Program-made: the position numbers and the translations under genes | Part shown: positions 17,260-25,796 of the stretch, in pieces | Layout of the letters: every line of letters starts with the position of its first letter | Numbering within the stretch: position 1 is the first letter of the stretch | Source: Dactylosporangium roseum | GTDB lineage: Bacteria > Actinomycetota > Actinomycetes > Mycobacteriales > Micromonosporaceae | NCBI RefSeq assembly: GCF_025264685.1 | Contig: NZ_CP073721.1 | Span: 4,703,001 to 4,767,000 of the forward strand | Direction: 5' to 3' | DNA length: 64,000 nt | The notes under the pieces: generated by a model | Seen by the model: the letters and a program-made list of their open reading frames with translations, nothing else | What the model was told of the DNA's origin: nothing | Databases searched by the model: none

Positions 17260-17480
17260 CCGCCCCGGGGTCCAGCGGCGACCGCACCTCCGCCGGACGT
17301 CATCACCTTCCGTCGCGTTGCCGTCGCATGTGGCAAGGCCGCATAGCAGATGAGACCAGCGTGTTTGACGATCTGCGCGTCCCGTATCGACGCGGCCCTG
17401 TGGCACAGCTCCGGAATGTTTCCGACCACCCGGCGCGGGGAATGACGGCGCTCGACACCCGAACCCGCCAAGGAGCACTT

Positions 17481-17687
17481 GTGTACATAGTTCGCGCCGG
17501 TAGCGTTCTCGCCGACACCGCGGCCGAGGTATTCAGCCGGCATCAGCCCGGTCCGGACGGGACCTGCCCGGCGTGCGGGCACGTCGCGCCGTGCCCCACG
17601 GGCACCTATGCGAGCAGCGTCACAGCGGCTGTCGAGCCGCTGCCCCGCGATCCCGACCTCGACGGCTGGCCGGCGTCGGCCGCCTGA
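17481..17687 (+). CDS. Small cysteine-containing hypothetical protein
   Basis: A 68-residue protein. The start is well supported: AAGGAG lies six bases before GTG 17481. Residues about 32-40 show CPACGHVAPC, a cysteine spacing that could bind one zinc ion or form a disulfide. The C-terminus is acidic and Pro-rich. I do not recognise a named family; it may be a small regulator or an adaptor. It stands alone between repeat copy 2 and the VOC gene. Confidence 0.7.
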   Translation: MYIVRAGSVLADTAAEVFSRHQPGPDGTCPACGHVAPCPTGTYASSVTAAVEPLPRDPDLDGWPASAA

Positions 17688-18072
17688 CCCTCCGGCAGGG
17701 CCCGCAACTCCCGGACGCGCGACGACGGGTGCCGACGGCGACCGTGGCCGCCGGAGATCGCCGCCATGAACTCCCTGGTACTGGCCGCACAGGTGGAGGC
17801 GAAACCGCCCGCCGCCACACGGCACCGGTCGTCGGGGGCCGCGACGACGACGCCATGTACCTCGTCCTGGCCGCGACCGCGTGAGCGGTCCGCGACGCAG
17901 CGGAGGGGCCGCTCCGCATGAACCGGAGACGCTACTGTTCCTGACGGCGCGGCTGTTGTTCCTCGGCACCTCCGACGAGGCGACCGTGCTGCGCCGCGGG
18001 CGCCGGCCGGCCCGCCTGCTCGGCCGTGCCCCGAAGTCGTGCGAACGTCGCCAGGTGGGGTAGGAGGACAGC
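17688..18072. other. Gene-free stretch
   Basis: No reading frame with start signals and protein-like sequence was found here. A plus-strand ATG at 17766 opens a frame of about 55 codons, but its sequence is low-complexity and has no binding site. No hairpin or tandem repeat stands out. Confidence 0.4.
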
Positions 18073-18456
18073 ATGCCGGTACAGCTCAACCACACCATCG
18101 TCCACGCCAGCGACGGGCCGCGCACCGCCGCCTTCCTGGCCGACCTGCTCGGCCTGCCGCCGCCGGCCCGCTACGGTCCGTTCCTGGTCGTCCAGCTAGC
18201 CAACGGCGTCTCGCTCGACGTCGCCACCGCCCCCGGCCCGATCGCCGTGCAGCACTACGCGTTTCTGGTCACCGAGGAGGAGTTCGACCGGATCCACGAC
18301 CGGATCACCGAGCGCGGGCTGGACTACTGGGCGGATCCGTTCCACTCGGAGCCGGGCCGCATCAACCGCAACGACGGCGGACGCGGCCTCTACTGGTCCG
18401 ACCCCGACGGCCACAACCTCGAGATCATCACCCGTCCGTACGGCTCCGGGCGCTGA
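18073..18456 (+). CDS. VOC-superfamily (glyoxalase-like) protein
   Basis: A 127-residue vicinal-oxygen-chelate protein with the two beta-alpha-beta-beta-beta modules: LNHTIVHASDGPRTAAFLADLLGL at the start and HYAFLVTEEEFDRIHDRI with GLYWSDPDGHNLEIITRPYG at the end. Putative metal ligands are the histidine near residue 7, the histidine of VQHYAF and the glutamate in HNLEI. Members include dioxygenases, glyoxalases and antibiotic-binding proteins; this one cannot be assigned further. AGGAGG precedes ATG 18073. A hairpin overlaps its stop. Confidence 0.9.
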   Translation: MPVQLNHTIVHASDGPRTAAFLADLLGLPPPARYGPFLVVQLANGVSLDVATAPGPIAVQHYAFLVTEEEFDRIHDRITERGLDYWADPFHSEPGRINRNDGGRGLYWSDPDGHNLEIITRPYGSGR

Positions 18457-18476
18457 GCCGGTACGGGGACCGGCTC
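18455..18476 (+). terminator. Hairpin at end of VOC gene
   Basis: Perfect eight-base stem GAGCCGGT / ACCGGCTC with a six-base loop, overlapping the stop codon of the VOC gene. No U-tract. It is a likely terminator. Confidence 0.6.
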
Positions 18477-18552
18477 CCCCGGCGGCGCGGCTCGGCCAGG
18501 CGCAGCTCGACCCGCACGTCCGCCTTGAGCCTGCGCAGGTCGTCCGGCTCGC

Positions 18553-19305
18553 TCACCGCGCCGCGGTCCGGTCGAGCCAGTCACGGAAGCTGATCCGGCC
18601 GATGGTCGCGCCGGCGCCCGGCAGCAGGGCCCGCTCCCCCACCTCGGAGCCGAAGTACGTGCCGTGCGGGTCCCCGACGACCTGCCGCGGGTCGTTCCAG
18701 CCGGCCAACGCGGTCCGGACGAACTCGTCCATCCGGACCGCCTCCGGCCCGGCCACCTCGACCCTGCCGTTCACCGGCGCGGCCACCGCGGCCCGGGCGA
18801 CGGCCGCGGAAACCTCTTCCGCCGCGATGGGCTGGTAGAACGCGTGCGGCAGGCGGACGGTGCCGGCCTCGGTGGACGCGTCGGCGATGCCGCGGGTGAA
18901 CTCGAAGAACTGGGTGGCCCGCACGATGGTGAACGGGATCGACGACTTCTCGATGAGCGCCTCCTGGGCGATCTTCGCCTGGAAGTAACCGTTGTCCGGC
19001 GTGCGGTCGATGCCCACGATCGACAGCGCGACGTGGTGGCCGACCCCCGCGGCCTCCTCCGCGGCGAGCAGGTTGCGGGTGGAGGTCTCGAAGAACTCCA
19101 GGACCGCGGCGGGGTCGAAGGACGGCGAGTTGGCCACGTCGACGGCCACCGAGGCGCCGGCCAGGGCCTCGGCCAGGCCCTCACCCGTGAGGGTGTTGAC
19201 GCCGCGGCTCGGCGCCGCGGCCACCGCCTCGTGACCCTGCTCACCGAGCCACGCCACCACCTTCGACCCGATCAGACCGGTACCACCGACTACCACGATC
19301 TTCAT
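18553..19305 (-). CDS. NmrA-like NAD(P)-binding protein
   Basis: A 250-residue atypical short-chain dehydrogenase of the NmrA/HSCARG type. The Rossmann loop is VVGGTGLIGSKVV at the N-terminus, and the middle holds HHVALSIVGIDRTPDNGYFQAKIAQEALIEKS, where Tyr and Lys stand close to the SDR catalytic spacing. Members act as redox sensors or as quinone reductases. ATG 19305 follows AAAGGG. It converges on the VOC gene. The role is unknown. Confidence 0.88.
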   Translation of the reverse strand: MKIVVVGGTGLIGSKVVAWLGEQGHEAVAAAPSRGVNTLTGEGLAEALAGASVAVDVANSPSFDPAAVLEFFETSTRNLLAAEEAAGVGHHVALSIVGIDRTPDNGYFQAKIAQEALIEKSSIPFTIVRATQFFEFTRGIADASTEAGTVRLPHAFYQPIAAEEVSAAVARAAVAAPVNGRVEVAGPEAVRMDEFVRTALAGWNDPRQVVGDPHGTYFGSEVGERALLPGAGATIGRISFRDWLDRTAAR

Positions 19306-19471
19306 GACGACCCTTTCTGTTCCGACCGGGCGCTCCTCGCCGGCGACCTACCCACAAAGCGGCGGGAGCCAGCACGTACGGCCGAAAAGAACCGGCAGCC
19401 CGGGTCCGGCTCACACCCGGACTCACGCCGTGCCGCGGACGGTGCCGTTCGTTCGGACGGCCCACGCGGCG

Positions 19472-19702
19472 TCAAGGACGCGGCAGGATCCGCTCCACAG
19501 CCGCCGGAATTCCGGCAATTCTCGCAGCGGCGTGCCGCAGGACGGCGATCACCACCGCGACCGCCCCGGCCGCCACGACCGCGAACAGCGTCAAGGTGAT
19601 CACGGAGGTCCGGTCGTCGCGCGGCAGAGTGCCGGCGGCCGGCGACGCGGGCTCCTCCAGCCACGCGGCGTCGCCGGCTCGCCTCATCACGTCCACGATC
19701 AC
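19472..19702 (-). CDS. Possible small single-pass membrane protein
   Basis: A 76-residue frame with one strong hydrophobic helix (SVITLTLFAVVAAGAVAVVIAVL) after a short N-terminal part and followed by a basic tail. The composition fits a real small membrane protein, but no clear ribosome binding site is visible, and an internal ATG six codons in is also possible. Function unknown. Confidence 0.4.
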   Translation of the reverse strand: MIVDVMRRAGDAAWLEEPASPAAGTLPRDDRTSVITLTLFAVVAAGAVAVVIAVLRHAAARIAGIPAAVERILPRP

Positions 19703-19748
19703 TACGACGGCGCCGCCGCGCCCCGGGTTCCCACCCCACCCCCCGGAC

Positions 19749-19830
19749 TGCGTTGATCATGCACTTGTGGTGCCACGAAACTCCCGCGATGTCCGGGTTT
19801 GTCAGGCACCACAACTGCATGATCAACGCA
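19749..19830. repeat. Palindromic intergenic repeat, family B copy 1
   Basis: Arms 19749-19774 and 19805-19830 are 26 bases each and pair with one mismatch (TGCGTTGATCATGCA and onward to TGTGGTGCC). The 30-base loop, read on the minus strand, starts TGACAAACC and contains GGGAGT, and matches the loop of copy 2 at 22410. So stem and loop are both conserved. It lies downstream of the Nudix gene. Confidence 0.85.
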
Positions 19831-19973
19831 GCGGGGTGGGGGTCGGCGCGGCGGGGTGGGGGTCGGCGCGGCCGGGTGGGGGTCGGCGCGGTCGGGTGGG
19901 GACGGCGCGGCCGGGTGGGGGTCGGCGTGGTCGGGTGGGGGGTTAACGCGGCCGGGTGGGGGCCATTAACGCG
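19831..19973. repeat. 20-base tandem repeat, about seven units
   Basis: Units of about 20 bases with the core GGGTGGGGGTCGGCGCG repeat directly after the family B hairpin; the later units are 19-23 bases and more diverged. The array runs into the end of the Nudix gene, whose last ten codons or so are coded by it. G-runs on the plus strand could form quadruplex structures. Confidence 0.8.
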
Positions 19974-20494
19974 GCCGCGCGGTGGATCGTCTCGCGCAGG
20001 TTGGTCTCCGTCGTGGCGGCCAGCGCCTCGGCGACGGTGAGCCAGCGCAGCGGCGCGTCCGGCTTCTCGGGGCGGGCGGCGTCCGGGTCGGCGGTCGCGA
20101 GCAGGACACGCACGTCGGCGTGCTCGTGCGCCGGCTCGTCGCCCTTCGCGGCCACGGGAACGACGACGACGTGCACGACGGCGGCGTCCGGCCACGGCAC
20201 GAGATCCGTCAGGCCGGTCTCCTCGCGACCCTCCCGCAGGGCCACCTCGACCGGATCCGTCTCCCCCGGGTCGCCGTGCCCGCCGACCTGCAGCCACGCC
20301 CGCTGCCGCTCGTGCCAGCGCAGCAGTACGCGCCCCGTCGGCGGATGCACGATCAGCGCCGAGCCCGTGACGTGCAGCGGGATCGAGCGGCTCCACGGGT
20401 CGTCGACGGCCCGCAGCAGCTCGGCGACCCGCGCGACGTCCCCGGCCTCGGTCGGGCCACCGGCACGGTAGCCGGACAGCAGCTCGGCAAGCAT
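19943..20494 (-). CDS. Nudix hydrolase
   Basis: A 183-residue pyrophosphohydrolase. The Nudix box GX5EX7REUXEEXGU is intact at residues 72-95 (GHGDPGETDPVEVALREGREETGL), so magnesium-dependent cleavage of a nucleoside diphosphate derivative is likely. Substrate unknown. A TAGGCT box lies six bases before ATG 20494, which suggests a leaderless transcript. The last residues (about MAPTRPR) come from the G-rich tandem repeat, so the original C-terminus may have been replaced by repeat expansion. Confidence 0.9.
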   Translation of the reverse strand: MLAELLSGYRAGGPTEAGDVARVAELLRAVDDPWSRSIPLHVTGSALIVHPPTGRVLLRWHERQRAWLQVGGHGDPGETDPVEVALREGREETGLTDLVPWPDAAVVHVVVVPVAAKGDEPAHEHADVRVLLATADPDAARPEKPDAPLRWLTVAEALAATTETNLRETIHRAAALMAPTRPR

Positions 20495-20833
20495 GGCGAC
20501 AGCCTACGGCCCGGCCGGAAGGGCACCGGCCGCCGGTACGACCACAATGACCAATTGGTCCGCGGCCTTCCCCAGCGTGACCGCCGCAACCGCGCGTGAC
20601 ACGTTCGCGGGCGACACGGGGCCGCCGTCGAGGTAGCCGCCGCTCGCCCCGGCAGCACCGGGACGTGGGCGCCGGCCGTCGGGCGAGGTGACGCCGGGCA
20701 CCACCACACCAGGTCGCTACCGTCCAGTCACGGTTCTGTCTCGCACCTGGGGCCGTATCGATGTACCGTGGCCGACACGAACTTACCTTCGCGGCGGCGA
20801 CGCCGCCTTCCACGCGGACACGGGGAGCAGGCT

Positions 20834-21013
20834 ATGGGACGCGGACGAGCCAAGGCCAAGCAAGCGCGGATCGCCCGGGAGTTGAAGTACTTCAGCCCGC
20901 CCACCGACCTCGCCGCGTTGCAGCACGAGCTGGCCGGCGCGCAGCAATCCGGCGATCATGAGCCCGGCGTGCTGGAGCACCCCAGCGAGCGTGACGACCG
21001 CCCCGCACGCTGA
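20834..21013 (+). CDS. DUF3073 family protein
   Basis: A 59-residue basic protein opening MGRGRAKAKQARIARELKYFSP, the hallmark of DUF3073, found across actinobacteria and of unknown function. The C-terminal part is acidic and Pro-rich. GGGGAG stands six bases before ATG 20834. In other actinomycetes the gene is often found near genes of purine synthesis; that link is not seen here. Confidence 0.9.
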   Translation: MGRGRAKAKQARIARELKYFSPPTDLAALQHELAGAQQSGDHEPGVLEHPSERDDRPAR

Positions 21014-21102
21014 CGCGAAGCGGGTCCGAGCCGCCGCCCGAGCAGTCCCAGATCCGCAGCCGAGCGCACGCCCGATACGGTCGAGCACACCGGCGCCGCC
21101 GC

Positions 21103-21429
21103 TCAGACGACCGTCCCCTTGACCGGCACGAACCCGCCGGACACCGACCGGATACGCGCCACCAGGGCGGCGACGAACGGCTCCTGGCCGAACCGGCCGA
21201 GGCCGCCGGCGAAACGGTGCGCGCGGGCTTCGTAGAACAGGCACGCCCGCAGCACGTCGACGTCCTCGCCGAGTCCTCCGGTCCGCTGCCAGCGATCCCG
21301 CACGGATCCGACCACGGCGGCGAGGGCCTCCAGGCCTCCGTGCAGCTCGTAGCCGTTGTAGGTGTGCGCGAACCCGGAGAACTCATCACTGCCGGCATCC
21401 TCGGCCGGCACCCGCACCTGTTCGGCCAT
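21103..21429 (-). CDS. Hypothetical protein, helical
   Basis: A 108-residue protein starting MAEQVRVPAEDAGSDEFSGF. It looks alpha-helical with repeated Ala/Leu/Val-rich runs (LHGGLEALAAVVGSVRDRW, VDVLRACLFYEARAHRFAGGLG) and no membrane helix or signal. I do not recognise a family. GGAG five bases before ATG 21429 supports the start. Upstream, the frame stays open through the tandem repeat at 21621-21716, but that part is not protein-like. Confidence 0.7.
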   Translation of the reverse strand: MAEQVRVPAEDAGSDEFSGFAHTYNGYELHGGLEALAAVVGSVRDRWQRTGGLGEDVDVLRACLFYEARAHRFAGGLGRFGQEPFVAALVARIRSVSGGFVPVKGTVV

Positions 21430-21973
21430 GGCCACTCCGATACTCCCGCTGTCATGACGGCCGGCACTGCCCGCCCGGCCAGACGTGACCTGGCCGGGCA
21501 CGTCGCACCGGCGGTGCCCACGGTAGACGACCACGGCACCCGGCCCGCGAACGTTCGCGCCGCCTGCCCCTGGCCGGACCTCACGGCGAGCCGACCGAGC
21601 ACATGCCGGTACACCTCGCATGATCTGCGACGAGCGTGACCTGCGACGAGCGTGACCTGCGACGAGCGTGACCTGCGACGAGCGTGACCTGCGACGAGCG
21701 TGACCTGCGACGAGCGTGACCTGCCCGTGCTCGGCGCCCGCGGATGGCGGCTGCCGTGGCCGAGCGGGGTCGTCCGCGGCTGCCTCCACGCGGCGAAGTG
21801 CCCGGTGATCGTGGTGCCACCGCCGGCTCTGGCCCGGCTTGCCGGGCCGGGATCGCGGCGCGGAGCGGATCACCGCCGGCGGTCAGGCCCGGAGCTGACT
21901 CCTCGCGGCCGTGTCACGGGTCGCGTGCGGTGGCGGTGGACGGTGACGACTCGACCCGATCTTCCGGCGAACG
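21430..21973. other. Gene-free stretch around a tandem repeat
   Basis: Apart from the 16-base tandem array (listed separately), nothing here reads as a gene. Several frames are open on both strands, but they follow the GC bias and have no start signals. Confidence 0.45.
21621..21716. repeat. 16-base tandem repeat, six units
   Basis: Six consecutive units of TGACCTGCGACGAGCG (the first has TGATC), followed by a partial unit TGACCTGC. Identity between units 2-6 is complete, so the array is recent. Unit length is not a multiple of three and it lies between genes. Confidence 0.95.
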
Positions 21974-22252
21974 TTAGCCGATCAGGGCACGGACCAGCAC
22001 GATGGCCAGGAACACGACGATGAACGACAGGTCGATCGCGACCGACCGGAATCGCACGGGTGGCAGCACCCGGCGGACCGGGGCGAGCACCGGCTCGGTG
22101 ACGGCGTGCACCGCCGAGGACAGCCGCGACCGGATCGACGTGGACGGCGCCGGGCCGGCCAGCGCCACGCTCCAGTCCAGCACCGCGCGGGCGATGAGCA
22201 GCAACTGCGCGACGAGCAGCAGCAGGCTCACGACGCCGAGGATCGATTGCAT
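21974..22252 (-). CDS. YggT family membrane protein
   Basis: A 92-residue protein with two hydrophobic segments (GVVSLLLLVAQLLLIARAVLDW and SVAIDLSFIVVFLAIVLVRALI) and the central VTEPVLAPVRRVLPPV motif that defines YggT. Such proteins often lie by cell-division genes in actinobacteria; here it stands alone. GGAGG six bases before ATG 22252 supports the start. Confidence 0.88.
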   Translation of the reverse strand: MQSILGVVSLLLLVAQLLLIARAVLDWSVALAGPAPSTSIRSRLSSAVHAVTEPVLAPVRRVLPPVRFRSVAIDLSFIVVFLAIVLVRALIG

Positions 22253-22388
22253 GCGGTACCTCCAGAAGCCCGGACGGGACGTGCGTCAACTGTGCGTCAG
22301 TTTGTTGTGAACAAGCTGAGCAACAGGTGCGCGTTTGGTCACAGACCGCTGATGGCGCGGTACCACCAACGTCGCCCGGCCCCCTCGC

Positions 22389-22459
22389 CGATCTTGCAGT
22401 TGTGGTGCCTGACAAACCGGTCATCCAGGGAGTGTCTCGGCACCACAACTGCAAGATCG
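22389..22459. repeat. Palindromic intergenic repeat, family B copy 2
   Basis: Perfect 21-base arms (22389-22409 and 22439-22459, CGATCTTGCAGTTGTGGTGC and onward) with a 29-base loop starting TGACAAACC. Stem and loop match copy 1 in the opposite orientation. It lies after the stop of the PPOX gene, where it may end transcription. Confidence 0.85.
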
Positions 22460-22474
22460 ACGCGCAAAACGGGG

Positions 22475-22894
22475 CTAGACGACAGCGATGTCTCGGACTC
22501 CGACGAGTCGTTCGATCCGCAACCGGCACAACAGGCTGCCGGCCGTGCTGTTGATCTGGCCGTACTTCTCCGCCTCCCCCGCCGGCACGTACCGTTCGGC
22601 GATCCGGGTCGCCCAGGTCACCAGGTCCGGCGGGTCCTCGACGAGCGACACCCCGCCGCGGACGGTCACGAAGTGGTACGGGAACTCCTCCACGTCCACG
22701 GTGAGCGCCGCCGTCGGGTTGGCCCGCAGATGACGGCCCTTCACCGAGGTCGTGCCGGTGCTGAAGACCAGGTCGCGGCCGTCGATGACGAACCAGATCG
22801 GCGCCACGTGCGGGTCGGCCGACGGTCCGGCCGTGGCCAGCTTGCCGGTGTGGGTGCCTTCCGCCAGGAAGGAGAGGGCCTCGGGCTCGGTCAT
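22475..22894 (-). CDS. PPOX-class F420-dependent oxidoreductase
   Basis: A 139-residue split-barrel flavin/deazaflavin-binding protein. The pattern FLAEGTHTGKLATAGPSADPHVAPIWFVIDGRDLVFSTG followed by KGRHLRANPTAAL is typical of PPOX proteins that use F420 rather than FMN in actinobacteria. Physiological substrate unknown. ATG 22894 starts the conserved part; a GTG three codons upstream is also possible. Confidence 0.85.
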   Translation of the reverse strand: MTEPEALSFLAEGTHTGKLATAGPSADPHVAPIWFVIDGRDLVFSTGTTSVKGRHLRANPTAALTVDVEEFPYHFVTVRGGVSLVEDPPDLVTWATRIAERYVPAGEAEKYGQINSTAGSLLCRLRIERLVGVRDIAVV

Positions 22895-23064
22895 CGTTGC
22901 CACACCTGAAGTCTTCCGCGCCCGGCGGCCGGGGCCGGATGAACACCGGCATGATCCGCCCAGCGCGGCCGGCGGCGACCCTCGTGACGCGCGCCCGTCG
23001 GCCGCGGATCGGGGGCCGACCGAGCCCGGCCGAGACGGCGGTCCGCCCGCCGGCGGCCGCACGC

Positions 23065-24369
23065 CTACCTTCGGGCCCTCTGCGGTTCCTCACCACGGCC
23101 GACGACCGGTCCGTCCTTCGCCACCACGCCCGCCTTCGGGGCCGTGGGGTCGTCGCTCCAGACCGCGGTGCTCCGCCTGGGGCCCACCATGACGGGCACG
23201 GCCACCGCGCGGCGGAACCGGCGCGGTGTCCAGTCCTTGTGCCGCATGGCGCGTTTCTCGACGAGGTGCCAGGACAGCATCCCGGCCGCGACCGCCGCGA
23301 CCAGCGACAAAGCGGTGAACGGCAGGTAGCCCCACCGGTTCAGGCCGAAGCCGGCGAAGACCTGCTGCCCGACGAAGCCGTAGATGTAGATGCCGTACGA
23401 GTAGTCGTTGCGCCGCCCGATCCCGTGGAACACCCGCGGCAGCCGTACGCCGGCCCACACCAGCAGATAGACGAGTGCCGGGAGGCCCACCACGAAGAAG
23501 CCGCCCGCCAGCAGCGACACCACCAGCAGCACGGCGGAGGCGGCACCGAGGACGTCGTGCACCGGGATCCGCTCGCGGTACAGCTCCAGTGTCGCTCCCG
23601 CCAGGAACAGGAAGCCCAGGTAGATCAGCCAGTGCGGGAACACCTCCCCCACCAGCGGCAGGTTGACCATGCCGTAGTGCGCCGCAGGCGGACCCGCCAG
23701 CTCGCGGCCCTGCACCTGGTCAGCGACGATCAGGCCGTACAGCACCAGGGCCGTGACCGGCACCAGCCACCGCTGCCGGCGCAGCACCATGGTGACGCCC
23801 AGCAACCCGGTCACCGCGTAGCAGGCCACCTCGTACACCAGCGACCACAACGCGCCGTCGAAGACGCTCGATTCGGTCTGCCGGCCCCACGGTGTGCTCG
23901 CGGCGAGGAGGTCCTGGATACCGTACTGGCGGACGCCGACGAACCAGTTCGCCAACACGTACCGCACCGGTCCCCGCGGCCAGTCCCAGAACCCCGCCAG
24001 GCTCCCCCGCTCGTGCCAGGCCACCAGCGGCGCGACCAGGAACGCCGTCACCAGCAGGCACACCCACAGCCCCGGCAGGATCCGCAACGCCCGGTGCCAC
24101 ACGAACCGCGGCAGCGACACCCGCCGCGCACTCCTCGTGATCAGCAGGCCCGACAACACGAAGAATCCGAACACGGCGAAGGTCCCGACGTTCGTCTGGC
24201 CGCGAAACGCCGCCAGCCCCAGGTCCTCCCAGCCGAATCCCAGTGACGTCGCGTGCGTGATCACCACCGACAGGGCCAGCCCCAGCCGGACCGTCCCGAA
24301 TCCGTTGTCCCGGCCGTTGAACACACCCGCCAACCGCCCCCGCAGGCCGAACCGCCACAGCTTCCGCAT
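23065..24369 (-). CDS. Acyltransferase 3 family membrane protein
   Basis: A 434-residue OafA/YrhL-like protein with about ten membrane helices. These enzymes transfer O-acyl groups to extracytoplasmic sugars or wall polymers. Conserved parts seen are the first helix with LGLALSVVITHATSLGFGW, the GFFVLSGLLITRSARRVSLPRFVWHRALRILPGLW segment, and a C-terminal WHLVEKRAMRHK helix end. The tail after residue 395 is soluble and variable. There is no SGNH domain. ATG 24369 has only a weak binding site. No sugar or polymer genes are adjacent, so the target is unknown. Confidence 0.88.
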   Translation of the reverse strand: MRKLWRFGLRGRLAGVFNGRDNGFGTVRLGLALSVVITHATSLGFGWEDLGLAAFRGQTNVGTFAVFGFFVLSGLLITRSARRVSLPRFVWHRALRILPGLWVCLLVTAFLVAPLVAWHERGSLAGFWDWPRGPVRYVLANWFVGVRQYGIQDLLAASTPWGRQTESSVFDGALWSLVYEVACYAVTGLLGVTMVLRRQRWLVPVTALVLYGLIVADQVQGRELAGPPAAHYGMVNLPLVGEVFPHWLIYLGFLFLAGATLELYRERIPVHDVLGAASAVLLVVSLLAGGFFVVGLPALVYLLVWAGVRLPRVFHGIGRRNDYSYGIYIYGFVGQQVFAGFGLNRWGYLPFTALSLVAAVAAGMLSWHLVEKRAMRHKDWTPRRFRRAVAVPVMVGPRRSTAVWSDDPTAPKAGVVAKDGPVVGRGEEPQRARR

Positions 24370-25145
24370 TCAAGATCATTTCTTTGAGAGGTACCTGGAC
24401 CAGCGCTGACACCCGGCACCGACCTCGGACAGGTGAGGCCGTCGGCGCTTCCGGCGACGGATGCCAGGTGTCGCCCCGGCACGGCGTAACACCGGCAGGG
24501 CACGCGAAACCGTGACCCGCGTCGCGGGAAGGCCGGAGACGAGGAACGTGCGGGGGTCAGCGCCGCCGGGTCATCAACCGCGAGCGGCTCAGGGCAGGCC
24601 GCGCCACCCCGCCGCCGCACCCCTCGGCGGCCCGCGCGTCCGTGCGGGCCGAGTCACCGGCCACGGCATCGCACATTGCCCGCATCCCCACCGCCCCCGT
24701 GCCATGACCGTCCCAGGAAACGTACTACGGCGAACCGGAGGTGAGCGGCGAAATGCCGATGGAGCGTCCCGAACAACCGATCAATTCCGCGTGGCCGCCG
24801 TCCGCTTCGGCCGTACAAATCTCCGAGGTGACCGAGGAGCGGGGTTCGGCGCACGCCGGTGGTGCCGCGAAATTTCCCGAAGGTCCGATATTCGGGAAAA
24901 GTTCGCTATCTCCCGTACTGACGACGCGAGATCCGGCCGAGCGACCCGCCGCCGGCGGGGTCACCACGGGTCAGCGGTCCGGGAACGGATCGGCACCGCG
25001 CCCGGACCGGTGCGTCCGGCCCTGCCGGGCCGTCGGACGGGTTCGACTGTCCACCCGTCCGACGCTACGTCCGCGCCGGGCCGCCGGGGAGGTTCCGGCG
25101 CCAATCTGGTACGCCGGATGCTCCCCGGCCGTGCCTCAGCGTCCC
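24370..25145. other. Long gene-free stretch
   Basis: No reading frame here convinces. A plus-strand frame opens at GTG 24741 after GGAGG, but its codon third positions are not GC-rich in the first part and the sequence is low-complexity afterwards. The stretch around 24860-24930 is AT-richer than its surroundings and holds the inverted repeat described separately. It may contain promoters for a divergent transcript or a small RNA. Confidence 0.4.
24873..24899. promoter_or_regulatory. Inverted repeat, candidate operator
   Basis: TTTCCCGAA-N9-TTCGGGAAA, a perfect nine-base inverted repeat in a locally AT-rich part of a gene-free stretch. It looks like a dimeric protein-binding site rather than a terminator. 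Confidence 0.45.
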
Positions 25146-25508
25146 TCAGCGTCCGCCGGCGGCGTCGTACCGGTCGATGACGTCCTGGGCGAGCCGGCCC
25201 CGCTCCGAGATCTCGATGCCGTTGCGCTGTGCCCACTCCCGGATGGCCCGGTTGCGGTCCCGGTCGCCGCGGGTGGGGCCCTGCGGCACCGCCGTCCGGC
25301 CCGCACGGCCGGGGGCGGCGGCAGCGCTGTGCCGGCCGACCTTCTTCCCCGCCACGATGAACGGCGCGAAAGCCTCGCGCAGCTCACTCGCGTGCACCGC
25401 GGTGAGGTCGATCTCGTAGTCCACGCCGTCGATCCCGAACGACACGGTCTCGTCCGCCGGCTTGCCGTCGATGTCGTCGACCACTTCCTGGATCACGCGC
25501 CTCGCCAC
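25146..25508 (-). CDS. lsr2: Lsr2 nucleoid-associated protein
   Basis: A 120-residue homologue of Lsr2, the actinobacterial H-NS-like silencer of AT-rich and foreign DNA. The N-terminal dimerisation domain shows RRVIQEVVDDIDGKPADETVSFGIDGVDYEIDL; the C-terminal DNA-binding domain shows REWAQRNGIEISERGRLAQDVIDRYDAA with the RGR minor-groove motif. GTG 25508 is chosen because AAGGAA lies six bases upstream and the family starts at this point; ATG 25538 is ten codons too early. The upstream region 25509-25660 is AT-richer and has TTTGG-N2-CCAAA near 25589-25600, a possible regulatory site. Confidence 0.95.
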   Translation of the reverse strand: MARRVIQEVVDDIDGKPADETVSFGIDGVDYEIDLTAVHASELREAFAPFIVAGKKVGRHSAAAAPGRAGRTAVPQGPTRGDRDRNRAIREWAQRNGIEISERGRLAQDVIDRYDAAGGR

Positions 25509-25796
25509 AACCCGTTCCTTCCCTTTCGTGCCGGTCATGTGCGCCTGCCCGGTTACTTACCCGGAGACGCGATCGGGACACATTGTCACACAAGTCGTTT
25601 GGCACCAAATGACGCGGCCGTATCAGCATTTCCCCGCGAATGGGAGCGCACCCCTACAACACAATTCCGGAAGGGAGATTCTGCCGTTCCGGGTAATGGC
25701 GGAAGTCCCGGCGCGGACATCCGGCCGTGGTACCGGTGCCCCATGGCTGCGGGCCAGGTGACCGAAGGCGACGATCGGCCTCATACCCGCCGGCCA

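Noticed and set aside
18462..18551. Minus-strand frame of about 42 codons after the NmrA-like gene
   Set aside because: It starts with GTG without a binding site, contains the VOC terminator, and has no family; judged as chance.
21621..21716. CRISPR array
   Set aside because: Units are 16 bases with no spacers, so it is a tandem repeat. No cas gene is present.
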